NCBI RefSeq assembly: GCF_036850765.1
Contig: NC_089494.1
Span: 53,957,809-54,021,808 of the forward strand
Direction: 5' to 3'
Source: Saccopteryx bilineata
Lineage: Eukaryota; Chordata; Mammalia; Chiroptera; Emballonuridae
DNA length: 64,000 nucleotides
Shown: piece after piece, positions 35,358-45,566 of the stretch
Layout of the letters: every line of letters starts with the position of its first letter
How positions within the stretch are numbered: position 1 is the stretch's first letter
Program-made: the position numbers and the translations under genes
The notes under the pieces: generated by a model
Databases searched by the model: none
What the model was told of the DNA's origin: nothing
Seen by the model: the letters and a program-made list of their open reading frames with translations, nothing else

Positions 35358-36900
35358 GAGAATGGGCCTCATAGACCCTCTATTTTCAATTGAGTCCTTC
35401 TAAGAACCTTAAAGGAACAGATTCACAATAGTCTCACAGGGAATCCAAGATAGAGATCTACTCTGAGGTCAACTTTTCAGTTTTTGCAGAGGGGCATGCT
35501 GTTCAAGATTGCATATTTTAAGCAAGAAGCCAAGTATTTTGGCTTATTACATAAGCCAAAACCATCCCAAGCTACAAGTGAGGGTTGTTTGTTTATTTAT
35601 GTGTTTTAAGAAGTTTACCTCCTCAACAGACGCTAAAGTGTAACAACATAACATTCTCTTTTGAAGGGGAAGTGTTTAAATGACATTGTGATCTTACCTG
35701 ACCAAAGACCCCTACAAAGCTCCATTTGTTGACAAAGTCCCTCAGATGCAGGACATCTACTGTTTAAGTAGTTACCAGGCAAGTATTGAACTCTCAGTAG
35801 GGGCTGCTAACCTATACACTAGATTTTGCTCTCAGTCCAGTTTCAGAGAACAGAAAGAAGGATTTTGAATTTGAAGGGAGCATGCTCTGTGCTAGTAGTG
35901 GAAGGTTTCAGAGGCAGAGATGTGAAGGAGATTAAAGCGTATGGGCTTGGCATTGGTAGGTGCACATGACCTCAGGTTCTGCCAGAACTTCATCTCTGTG
36001 ACGAAACACTCGACAGCATCAATACCTGATAATGGTGGAGAGTTGCTGGGACTCGTACATCTATTCCCCCACCGTGCACCAACAGGAAAGAGAAAAGTTC
36101 CCTGGAAATATGTTAATACTAGAGAGGCTTTTGCAATGAGCCAAATGACAACGTGCTATTGAACAGTTTGGAAAATTAGATTCACTTAAAGCGTGTTATT
36201 ACAAGAGCAACATACAGTAAGGCATTATTCAAGAAGCTTTTGAACTCATGGGAGATACAAATTCTTCTTCTTAGCAAAGCTTTACCTAAGAAGAGAAAAG
36301 AGAGAGAGAGGTGACAGATGGTTTTATGGAACCCAACCAGATGGCAGATTTGAACTGGAGGCCGTAATTGAAATGTGAGGAGACATAGTTGATCACGCTG
36401 GTTTAATAGCCTTCCTAGTAAATCAACTTGCCTGCAAATAAGGTCACAGGGAGGGGTCCCCAACCTCCATCTCTGGTCTGAAACCCAGCAAAAGTAGAAA
36501 CCCTGGTGAAACATTGTGTTCATTAATTAAACTTCAGTGTCTGAGGTCTGATCTCAGAACACCTGGGACCATCCAACTACAAACCACTTCTGACTTAGGA
36601 GCTACTCATTTATATGGTGCATATTCAATGCATTGGGTTGCCAGATGAAAGGAAAGTATCTCCATTCTCTGTCCTCTTAAAATTTTGTTGTAGAAAGGTG
36701 GGTATTTTCTAGAAAACAACATCTATTATGGGAAACTTTTCTTAGCCATCTGGAAATTACAACCAGAAAAGAGGGAGAAACCAAGGAGACACATCATGAT
36801 TGCAAGCACACTTGGCCAGTACATATTCTAGCCCCTCGTAGGAGGCAGAGATCCGGCATGGAGGGGGCTGAGGAGAACAGCAGCCGGTGCGCCTTTCTAG
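35358..36900. other. Unassigned non-coding DNA, possible MaLR internal remnant
   Basis: No gene recognised. 'cacttgctgttt'-type landmarks are absent, but the patchy, stop-riddled frames at 35941-36162 and 36182-36523 could be decayed retroelement sequence. Confidence 0.3.
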
Positions 36901-37083
36901 TCCAGACACACCTCATTTTATTGAGGTTCACCTTACTGCATTTCACAGAGGTCGCATTTTTATCAAATTCAAGGCAGGACCCTCCACCAGCAAAAAAGAT
37001 TACAACTTGCTTAACTGTGATTCTCACTTTATTGCGGTAGCCTGGAAGCAAACCTGCAATATCTCTGAGATAGGCCTATGTGT
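36901..37083 (+). mobile_element. Tigger-derived MITE (Tc1/mariner superfamily)
   Basis: One end reads 'cacacctcattttattgag', the other 'tgcaatatctctgagatag', which are the degraded inverted ends of Tigger1-like elements; 'ccctccaccagcaaaaaaga' and 'tcactttattgcggtagcc' are inner Tigger landmarks. Only about 183 bp remain, so nearly all of the transposase part is gone. Confidence 0.82.
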
Positions 37084-37905
37084 AGGAGTCGTTAACTCAG
37101 AAGGAAGCCTTGATTCTGAGAGAGAAAAAAACAATAGAGGACAGTGGTGAAAATTTTTTCCTCAGGATTATATTCTCTAATGTTGTGATCTTCAAGCTAG
37201 ACTCAACAGGATAGCCCCAGAAGGCTACAGGCCGTGGAGACGTCAGCTGATGCAGGGAGACCCTGCCTGATGAGGCTGGGGCCACGGCAGTGTTGGCATG
37301 GGTGAATAGCATGGTGTGAATGTGAGAAAATTTTCCCAGTATCCAAAAGACAGGGCAGACCCAGAAATAAAGACCTCAGGTGCCAATTCAATTCCTCAAA
37401 GAGAAAGCAGAGTTTGGGGCTTAGGGGAGGAGTTCAAGGTTTGTGTGATAAAAGTAAATTCTGGTTTATCTTTTCACTCATACCTCAGAAAGATGATTTT
37501 TATAAAAGATGACCAAGAGACTGCATTTTTCCCTCTCAGGGATGCTCCATTTGATGCTGTCATGTGCCATCCATACCCTCTTTTCGAATTAGTCGTTCTT
37601 CTAGTTAACTGGAATTTTGGATGTTGATGACTCACAGCTGTGTCCTTTTTCAGGCATTGATCTTAGGTCAAGGTCTGTCCCCCTTGCCTCCATTCAAGAC
37701 ATTTCTAAAGGTCCACTTTACCTTCAGAGATCCTCATGGGATTGTCTGAGAATATTCTTGTAATTCCATCACAGGTCAGCTTTGCTTCTCATGTGTCCTG
37801 AATTAGCAGCTATTTCCTTAATCAATTAACTTAAATATTATGATACTAACTTGGTGTTAAGACACTTTGTTAGTTTTCTTGAAAATCAAAATTATGACAT
37901 AGGGT
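37084..37905. other. Unassigned non-coding DNA
   Basis: A 103-codon frame at 37316-37627 has no recognisable motif. No other element seen. Confidence 0.45.
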
Positions 37906-37920
37906 CTGACTTGAAGATTT

Positions 37921-38295
37921 TTTTTTTTTTTTTTTGTATTTTTCTGAAGTTGGAAACAGGGAGGCAGTCAGACAGACTCCCGTATACGCCCAACCGGGAT
38001 CCACCCGGCATGCCCACCAGGGAGCGATGCTCTGCCCATCTGGGGCGTTGCTTTGTTGTAACCAGAGCTATTCTAGCACCTGAGGCAGAGGCCATGGAGC
38101 CATCCTCAGTGCCTGGGCCAACTTTGCTCCAATGGAGCCTTGGCTACAAGAGGGGAAGAGTGAGACAGAGAGAAAGGAGAGGGGGAGGGGTGGAGAAGCA
38201 GATGGACGCTTCTCCTGTGTGCCCTGGCCAGGAATCGAACCCGGGACTCCTGCATGCCAGGCCGATGCTCTACCACTGAGCCAACCGGCCAGGGC
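37921..38295 (-). mobile_element. Rhin-type tRNA SINE (copy F)
   Basis: Full-length, minus strand, T-run tail at 37918-37935. Flanks are CTGACTTGAAGATTTT and CTGACTTAGTGAAGATTTT, an imperfect target duplication with a 3-base difference. GC-module 14-mer at 38014-38027 has one change (CCACCAGGGAGCGA). Confidence 0.95.
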
Positions 38296-38315
38296 CTGAC
38301 TTAGTGAAGATTTTT

Positions 38316-39007
38316 AACTTATAGAAATAATAAATGAGTCCAAAATATAATAGCCTAAGGATAAGGCATTCATTCGTCAAACCTTAAACATGTGTATATG
38401 CTTCATGTAGCAGTATGAAAGTCAGTAAGACAGGGGCCCTGACAGTGAGGAGTTTAGTGGGTTCAGGGAAGGGAAGATCTGTTCTCTGCAGTTTTCTCAC
38501 TGAGACTCAATTTGTTTGTTTATTTAAGTCCTCATTTATTTCCAAAAAATAATTTGAATTAGATCATAAGAAGTAATTAAGTATTTCACAGAGGGTTAGA
38601 TTGTGAAGGGGTGGGAGGAAAATTCCAGGTTGAAGTAATAACATAAAGACAGTAATTAGCAGAACACAATAGTTTCTGATAGGATCTTTTAAAGTTGAAG
38701 CTGGAGAAGAATATTTAACAGGCAAATGGAGTTCCAGGATGGGAAGAGGTCTGAAGATCAAGGTAAGAAACTTTGCTTTTGAGCAGTAGAAAGCATAAGA
38801 TTTTTTTATAGTTTATCTCCTATATTTGTTTAAAGCCTTATTATTTAGCTTACAGTTCTTTTATCTCATGTCCTGCCATTGTTTATTGATGGTAATATCA
38901 CAATCACTATTGTAGACAATCTTAGTTTATGGTTTTTACCTTCATGCCACTTCTTTTGTCTTCATTTTTGGTCATGTTTGTTCTCTCTCTTTAAGAAATA
39001 ATTAACT
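38316..39007. other. Unassigned AT-rich DNA
   Basis: No gene or recognised repeat. Confidence 0.45.
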
Positions 39008-39194
39008 GTTCCCTGGTTGGGTTGCTCAATGGATAAAGCATCAATCTGGCATACAAGAAGACACAGGTTCAACCCCCAGTCAGGGCACGTAGAAGAAGCA
39101 ATTAATGAGTACACAACTGAGAGAAACAACAAGTTTATGCTTCTTTCTCTCTCCTTCTCTTTCTCTCTCAAATTAATGGAAAAATTTATTTTAA
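39008..39194 (+). mobile_element. Older tRNA-derived bat SINE
   Basis: 'ccctggttgggttgctcaatgg' and box B-like 'ggttcaacccccagtcagg' form a decayed head, followed by a CT-rich part ending near 39170. It appears to split the MaLR LTR end that follows. Confidence 0.8.
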
Positions 39195-39265
39195 AAATAA
39201 ACAACTATTGTTGTTTTAAAACAATTAGTTTTGGGGTGATTTGTTACACAACAGTAGATACTGAT
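39195..39265 (+). mobile_element. 3' end of a MaLR (MLT1-like) LTR
   Basis: 'tgttgttttaaaacaattag' then 'ttttggggtgatttgttaca' then 'acaacagtagatactgata' is the terminal signature of MLT1-group LTRs. Confidence 0.75.
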
Positions 39266-39274
39266 ATCTAATTT

Positions 39275-39885
39275 GGATTCTCACTCAGGGGTGGCCTTGA
39301 AAGACAGTCGGGGCAATCTTCCCTGTTGGCAGACATTTGGGTGGTGTGCATAATCATCTATTTTGTGTAGAAAGAGAAGTCTGTTGATATAAGATTAAAC
39401 ATGGACACATTGGCAGTGACAAATGGTTCGACTTATTGTGCATAAGCCTAAAGGGAAAAAATTAGAAGAATGAGACAAAGATGTCTGAGGAAGAGGCATG
39501 TGACTTGACACATAAACATGGGCATGAACTGTGATTATGTTTACTCACTTCATAATGCCCACCAGAAAGAATCTACTACTGAAAAGGTGCTAAATAATCA
39601 TATAGAATAACATAGTCAGTTGACAATAGGCAGTCATTGTCCAAAATTACCTGAATGTTACACAAAGTGTTTATACAGGCAGGACAAGCTATGGAGTTGA
39701 GAATGAAGACTGTGCATTGGCCCGACAACATGACCCACCTCTCACTGATGTGGACCTAGTACTGCTTGCTGCCAGTCATCTTGCTTGCCAGCAGCAAAAA
39801 TAACACTGGTGCTCTAATTTGACACCATCTTTTGAGGGGACCAGCTAGACAAAATTGATTAAATTGTATCCATTCCATTTTTGTT
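39275..39885 (+). mobile_element. ERV-L-like pol remnant
   Basis: The region from about 39535 ('ttcataatgcccaccagaaag') to 39850 ('gggaccagctagac') resembles, in order and spacing, the part of class III ERV pol between RNase H and the integrase zinc-binding domain, on the plus strand. Stops and indels abolish any frame. It follows a MaLR LTR end; whether the two were one element is unclear. This rests on recognition of landmarks, not on an alignment. Confidence 0.5.
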
Positions 39886-39889
39886 TTTG

Positions 39890-40316
39890 TTTTGTTTTGT
39901 TTTTTGACAAAGAGTCAGAGGGAAGGACAGATAGGGACAGACAAACAGGAAGGGAGAGAGATGAGAAGCATCATTTCTTTGTTGTGGCACCTTAGTTGTT
40001 CATTGATTGCTCTCTCATATATGCCTTGACTAGGGGGCTATAGCAGAGCGAGTGACCCATTGCTCAATCCAGTGACCTTGGGCCCAAGCCATTGACCTTG
40101 GGCTTCAAGCCAGTGACCTTTGGACTCAAGCCAGTGACCATGGGATAATGTCTATGAACCCACACTCAAGCCAGTGACACCACGTTCCAGTTGGTGAACC
40201 CGTGCTCAAGCTGGATGAGCCTGCACTCAAGCCAGCAACCTCAGGATTTCAAACCTCTGTCCTCTGCATCCCAGTCCGATGCTCTATCCACTGTGCCACC
40301 ACCTGGTCATGCTAGC
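39890..40316 (-). mobile_element. tRNA-derived bat SINE, long form
   Basis: On the minus strand: head 'gcatgaccaggtggtggcac', box B 'ggtttgaaatcc', eight or so 15-bp 'caagccagtgaccttgggc'-type units (40060-40230), CT-rich stretch, and a (TTTTG)n-side tail at 39882-39904. It separates the ERV-L-like relic from the Tigger relic. Confidence 0.92.
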
Positions 40317-40835
40317 CTGGAACAATTCTTTAAGAAGGTAGAGAGGTCTGCAACAGATCTGGTACCCTCTACATCAGCTGCTTCTCGAGATGAAACACCT
40401 GTAGTACAGGTAGAATCATCTCCAGTGTCTCCTACATGTTCCTTATGCAATCCTGATTCACCTGACCCAGTATCTCCAGCACCTTCTGCAGGTTCTCCTG
40501 CCTCTCCAGCTTCTTCCTCCCAATAGGTCACTCTCTCCCACCTTGAAATGCCACATCTAGTGTGAAAGCCAAGCACAGGAATAAAAGGTAAGACATTTTT
40601 TATACTCATTTTTGTCACTTTTTTGTTACTACAGTACAGAGTATAGTATATTTATGTCCTTTTCCCTTTTTGTGGCTTAGTTGTGTTTTCATGTTCTAGA
40701 TTATGATTTTACAATGGTGTTAGGATAGGTAAGTGACTTAGGCTAGGGTGTATTTCGACTTACACCAAAATTCAGGTTACATCACTGTCGTAGGAACGAA
40801 ACTGTGTCATAACCTGAGGATCCCTTGTATAACAA
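40317..40835 (+). mobile_element. Tigger DNA transposon 3' part with transposase C-terminus
   Basis: 40317-40526 is open and encodes a stretch starting LEQFFKKVERSA, then a Ser/Pro-rich tail ending in a TAG stop, as in pogo/Tigger transposases. After it, the 3' end 'tttcgacttacaccaaaatt' and 'tcgtaggaacgaaactgtg' to about 40835 matches a Tigger inverted terminal repeat. The DDE catalytic core is missing, so this is a dead fragment. The frame runs back into the antisense SINE. Confidence 0.75.
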
Positions 40836-40859
40836 AATACATTCAGAATTCAACTACAT

Positions 40860-41605
40860 CTCAATTTGACTTAATGATCCATTACTCTTTTCACTGGATT
40901 ATTGCAAAGCCTCCTCACTTATTTTCTTATTTCTACCCTTGTCCACTACAGTTTTTTTCTTAATACAGTGGTTATATAAATTCTGTCAGATCATGTCACT
41001 TTCAAAAACCTACATTGGCTATCCATTTTTCTCAATGTAAACATTAAAGGCCTTATTACACCAACTTGACCCTATATTTTTGGCCCCAGTAATCTCTCTG
41101 ATTTCATCTTCTGATTCCTCTCCCCACTCTCCCTCCATTCAGACACATAGCCATCCAGCACCTCAAACACGCTCAGCCTTTTCACTGGCTGGACTTCTGC
41201 CCACAACAGTCTTCTGCCCCAAAGCCATGAGGTTAATTAACCCCTTCACCTCCTTTAAATCTTTGCTTAAGCATGCTTTCATTTTATTTTTAATTTTTTT
41301 AGTGAGGCCTATCCTGAGGAATCTATTTAAATTTGCAACATGCCCCTGTTATTTCCATAGCCTCGATCCTGCACTGTACTTTTATAGCCTTTGTCACTTT
41401 CTAACATACTATATATTTTCCTTTGTTAGCTTATTTTTATCATCTGTTACACTTTCACCAAAATATAAGCTCCTTGAGGACTGTGATATTTGTCCCCCCC
41501 CACACACCATTTTGTCTGGTGTGTCCCAAACCCCCAAAATAGTGCCTGACACATATTTATTTATTTCTATGGTAAGCCCTTTAGAAGTTTTTTATGGTAA
41601 TTTTC
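40860..41605 (+). repeat. L2 LINE 3' half, long copy
   Basis: L2 landmarks in order: 'attattgcaaagcctcctca', 'tcagatcatgtcactttc', 'acctacattggctatccat', 'ttaaatctttgcttaagc', 'agtgaggcctatcctgagg', 'atataagctccttgaggac', 'tagtgcctgacacatat'. The 184-codon frame at 41080-41634, the longest in the window, lies wholly in this L2 and is not a gene. Confidence 0.93.
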
Positions 41606-41861
41606 ATATATCTTTCCAATACAGGGTTTTATAGATTTTCTGTCTCCTTAAGTCTGGTATTTATGTGATTAAACATGGAATGAATAACGTGGAAGGGATT
41701 GGCAGCATGTGTGTCTATGTGCCCTGGAAATTCTATATCAATGTACATAGGCGTGGTTAGTCTCAGGAGGGTATCTATATTCTGAAATGGGTTTGTGTCT
41801 CAAAAAAGTTATTGACTATGTTCACTGATTGTGTTCATATGACAAATTAGAGCTTAAGAAG

Positions 41862-42098
41862 GTGTGCTTTAGATTGAGACTCTGTAAGTGTCTCTTACTC
41901 AGTGCCCCTGCAGAGCCCCTTGCTAGCTGTGCAGTTTTTCGCATGTTATTTAACATTCTGGGCCTCTGTTTCCTGTGTAAAATGGGGATGTTAATACTGA
42001 CTTCATTGTTGTTGTTTTTTTGTCAGCACAGAAAGAGATGATGTATGTTCAAGGCATAACAGAATATATAAGACTTAGTAAGTATTCAAATCACAGTT
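41862..42098 (+). repeat. MIR SINE
   Basis: 'ccccttgctagctgtgcag', 'ttatttaacattctgggcc', 'cctctgtttcctgtgtaaaatg' and 'agtaagtattcaaatc' follow MIR sense order. Confidence 0.88.
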
Positions 42099-43046
42099 AA
42101 TTACAATCATTTATATTTATAAAAACCCATTTTTACATCATCAATTATTCAAAATTTATTGGTTTCCCTTTGTAATTTTATCCAAACTGAATGAACTCCT
42201 AGACTATATGAGAGAGCATGCAGAAAGCCAATAAACATATTTAAATTACATTCTACATCTAGATTGATTATATAAAATTGTGCTAATAGAAGAGAATTGA
42301 ATTTTCACAGGCAGGGGGTGGGGATGGATAAATATCTCTATTTATTCACTGAAATTATTTTTCATCACCTTCTATTTGCAAGGTACTATCAGTGCTAATT
42401 TCCTTTAAGAAAATATACACTCAGAGTTATGAAAACCTCCTGCACAAAAGCTCTAAGAATAGACCAGGACACTCCCTGCCTCTCAGCCCAGTGCTTCCAC
42501 CTGCCAGGTAGTAAGTAGCCTTGTAGACCTCCTCAGCTTCTGCCATTGGCAATGGTTCCATGACTTTAGCAAGGCCTATCCCCAGAGCTATTTTTCAGAT
42601 TCAACTGTGTTCTTCCAACTGTTTCTCACTGACCATATTTTTTACTACCACTAACTTTCTCCCTGTCATTGTCTTGGTCCACATAAGATAATTCATCTTC
42701 AATTTCTCCCCAAAGTTAAATGTCTCCAAAGAAAGTGCTATATCATTTTTTTTTTTACTGGTATCAATGAGCTGAAAGGCAAGGGCCAATAATAACAAAA
42801 GTCTAAAATATTTTCTCCCCCACAAAAGCCTTTAAAAATAAATAATCCTGGTAGTATAACAGAATCTAGCTTCCAAAATGTATGGTTTTTCCTTGATTTT
42901 TAACTACAGCTGCATTTTTATTCTTGAAACTCCTCCACAGTGTAAATGACAGATTCCGGTTCTTAATGTTTGCTCAGAAATTGATTTAATTTTTAAACCT
43001 ACCAAAAATGGTTGACAATGAGACAAGGTTATGTTTTGATTTCTTT
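42099..43046. other. Unassigned non-coding DNA
   Basis: No gene or recognised repeat. Confidence 0.45.
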
Positions 43047-43060
43047 AAAAGGGTCAGATT

Positions 43061-43237
43061 AGCCTGACCTGTGGTGGCGCAGTGGATAAAGCGTCGACCT
43101 GGAAATGCTGAGGTCGCCGGTTCGAAACCCTGGGCTTACCTGGTCAAGGCACATATGGGAGTTGATGCTTCCAGCTCCTCCCCCCTTCTTTCTCTCTCTC
43201 TCTCTCCTCTCTAAAAATAAATAAATAAATAAATAAA
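43061..43237 (+). mobile_element. Short tRNA-derived bat SINE
   Basis: Full-length CCTGACCTGTGGTGG type with a near-intact box B ('ggttcgaaaccc') and (AAAT)n tail. Target duplication AAAAGGGTCAGATT at 43047-43060 and 43238-43251, perfect: a young insertion. Confidence 0.97.
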
Positions 43238-43330
43238 AAAAGGGTCAGATTGGCAGCTTTTCATTGGCATCACTTTTCAGGCAATAATAAACTAAGACAC
43301 TATCAAAGTCTGTTACAAAAATGCTAAACC

Positions 43331-43495
43331 AGTTCGAAACCCTGGGCTTGCCTGGTCAAGGCACATATGGGAGTTGATGCTTCCAGCTCCTCCCCCTTTC
43401 TCTCTCTGTCTCTCTCTCCTCTCTCTCTCCCTCTCTGTCTCTCTCTCTCCCTTTCTCTCTCCTCTCTAAAATGAATAAATAAAAATTAAAAAAAA
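43331..43495 (+). mobile_element. Short tRNA-derived bat SINE, 5'-truncated
   Basis: Begins exactly at 'agttcgaaaccctgggc', the box B, lacking the first 50 bp or so. The CT-rich part is expanded (43395-43465). AAAAATGCTAAACC (43317-43330) and AAAAATGCTAAGCC (about 43493-43506) flank it, so the truncation happened at insertion. Confidence 0.93.
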
Positions 43496-43506
43496 AATGC
43501 TAAGCC

Positions 43507-44718
43507 ATGTGCAAGTACGTGTTTTTCACTGTGGGAGGGGATGTTGCTTATTCTGACAGTCTAGAACCAGTAAAATTCATACTAGAATGCCATTGGGATG
43601 CCTATCAGCATTTTATGATTTTTCAGTCAGCTTGCATTTTTTCTGTCTAAGCATAATATACTTTTTCTTTCAGATTTTGGAAATTTAATTTAAAGTTATT
43701 TCACTGGCTCTGTGAAAAAGTTAAGCAAAGCTGTAGTTAGCCTTTCATTACCTTTCAATTAGTTATGATCCTCAGGACATTTTGCGCATGAGAATTTAAA
43801 CTGGCAAATTTGCCTTCTGGGATGCTTTTCTTTCACAAATTAGTGTTTCTCAAAAGTATCTCATAAAAATAATAACACTGATGCTCTAGATAAGTAAAGC
43901 AGTTGGTTGTCTTTCAGCAGATATCTTTGAGCTAGGAGATAAAATTTTGCAGCTATAATTACATAACAGGCTGTCCTTCAAAAGCATTTTTAAAAACTGG
44001 CATTCTATGCCCTGCGGTTGATGAAACCTAGGCCCCATTGTTGAGAAACATATGCTTGTGAATAACTTTTCTTAATTTTTAGAAACTTGCTTGATGGTCA
44101 GATATAAATGATGAATTTTTAAACATTTATTTAAACTTTTTGTCTTTCAAAGTACTTGTTTAGAAGTGGAAGCCATGCCCCTCTGAAACATCCTCCCTCT
44201 TTTATTATCCTCCACTGCAGCTATCATTAATAACACGTGAAAAGAACTTTATCTCCAAATAACAACTGGAAAATCAACAGAGAGTATTCACTCACCAGAT
44301 ATTTTTTGACTATCTGTATGCAAAACTCTATGCTATATCTTATACAGGTAGAACATATATAGTTCCTGAGTAAATTTAAAAAAAGAGATATTGACATAAA
44401 TACGTCATAAGGAAGAAAGTTTCCCTTAAAGATCCATTTTATTTTAATGTAGAAAACCAAAGTATAATCTGATGTAATGTTTAAGAGACTCACAAAAGAG
44501 GAACCCTTATAGCAGAAACTGTCATTTCACTTTATTTGGTTCCTTTCCCATTTCCTGTAATTTTTCTTCTTCTTCTGTTCCTCCTACAAATAAATACAGG
44601 CATCAAGTCTTAAGATTTACTTCCTACATGAGCTATGCTTTAGAATTTCTATATAGTCACCTTGGCTGAGGCTCTCTTTCCATGCTAAACATGACATAAA
44701 TTATACAGCTCAGATACT
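43507..44718. other. Unassigned non-coding DNA
   Basis: No gene or recognised repeat. The stretch is free of young insertions. Confidence 0.45.
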
Positions 44719-44731
44719 CATCTTGTTTCTT

Positions 44732-45114
44732 TCTTTCCTTTTTTTATTCAATGAGAGGACAGGAGGCAGAGAGACAGACTCCTGTATGTGCCCTGACCAG
44801 AATTCACCCCACAAGCCCAATAGGGGGCAATGCTCTGCCCATCTGGGGCATTGCTCTATTGTTCAGCAACTGGCTCTTCTTAGCACCTGAGGTGGAGGTT
44901 ATAGAGCCATTCTAAGCACCCAGGTCCAATTCATTCTAATCAAGCCATGGCTGCAAAAGAGAGAGAGAGAGAGAGAGAGAGAAGAGAGAGAAGTGAGGGT
45001 GTGTGTGTGAAGAAGCAGATGGGTTCTTCTCCTGTGTACCCTGACTGGGAATCAAACCTGGAACATCCACACACCGGGCCAACACTCTACCACTGAGCCA
45101 ATTGGCCAGGGCCA
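44732..45114 (-). mobile_element. Rhin-type tRNA SINE (copy I), diverged
   Basis: Minus strand, full-length but with many substitutions and an internal (GA)n run at 44958-44983 and (GT)n at 45000-45009. CATCTTGTTTCTT (44719-44731 and 45115-45127) is a perfect target duplication. Its GC-module 14-mer is degraded (CCAATAGGGGGCAA). Confidence 0.95.
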
Positions 45115-45164
45115 CATCTTGTTTCTTATTCCTCTGAAAGTGTGGTATATATTTGGTCCCATTT

Positions 45165-45566
45165 AATATTTTTAAATTAAATTTATTGGGTGACATTGGT
45201 TAATAAGATCATATTGTTTCAAGTGTACATTTCTATGATACATGATGTGATCTATATATTGTATTGTGTGCCCACAACCCAGTCAAATCATCTTTCATCA
45301 TCATATATTTGGTCCCCTCTTTTCCCTTTACTACCCTTTCCTCCTTCCCTCTGGTAACCACCACACTGCTGTCTGTGTCTATGAGTTTGTTTTATATCCC
45401 ACATATAAGTGAAATCATATGGTTCTTAGCTTTTTCTGCTTATTTTATTTCACTTAGTATAATATTCTCAAGGTCCAACCATATAGTTGCAAATAGCAGT
45501 ATTTCATCTTTTCTTATGGTTAAGTATATAGTATTCCATAGTATATATGTGCTACATCTACTTTAT
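45165..45566 (-). mobile_element. L1 LINE 3' end
   Basis: In reverse: 'ttattgggtgacattggtt', 'ttgtttcaagtgtacattt', 'tattgtattgtgtgcccac', 'cacatataagtgaaatcat', 'gctacatctactttatcta', the last being the ORF2/3'-UTR junction region. 5'-truncated; about 400 bp. Confidence 0.9.

Noticed and set aside
40060..40230. Regular 15-bp repeats resembling a short-repeat array such as CRISPR
   Set aside because: Units are adjacent without spacers and recur in each long-form SINE copy; this is eukaryotic DNA.
41080..41634. Longest open frame in the window (184 codons)
   Set aside because: It lies entirely within an L2 3' region whose nucleotide landmarks are in order; L2 has no coding sequence there.
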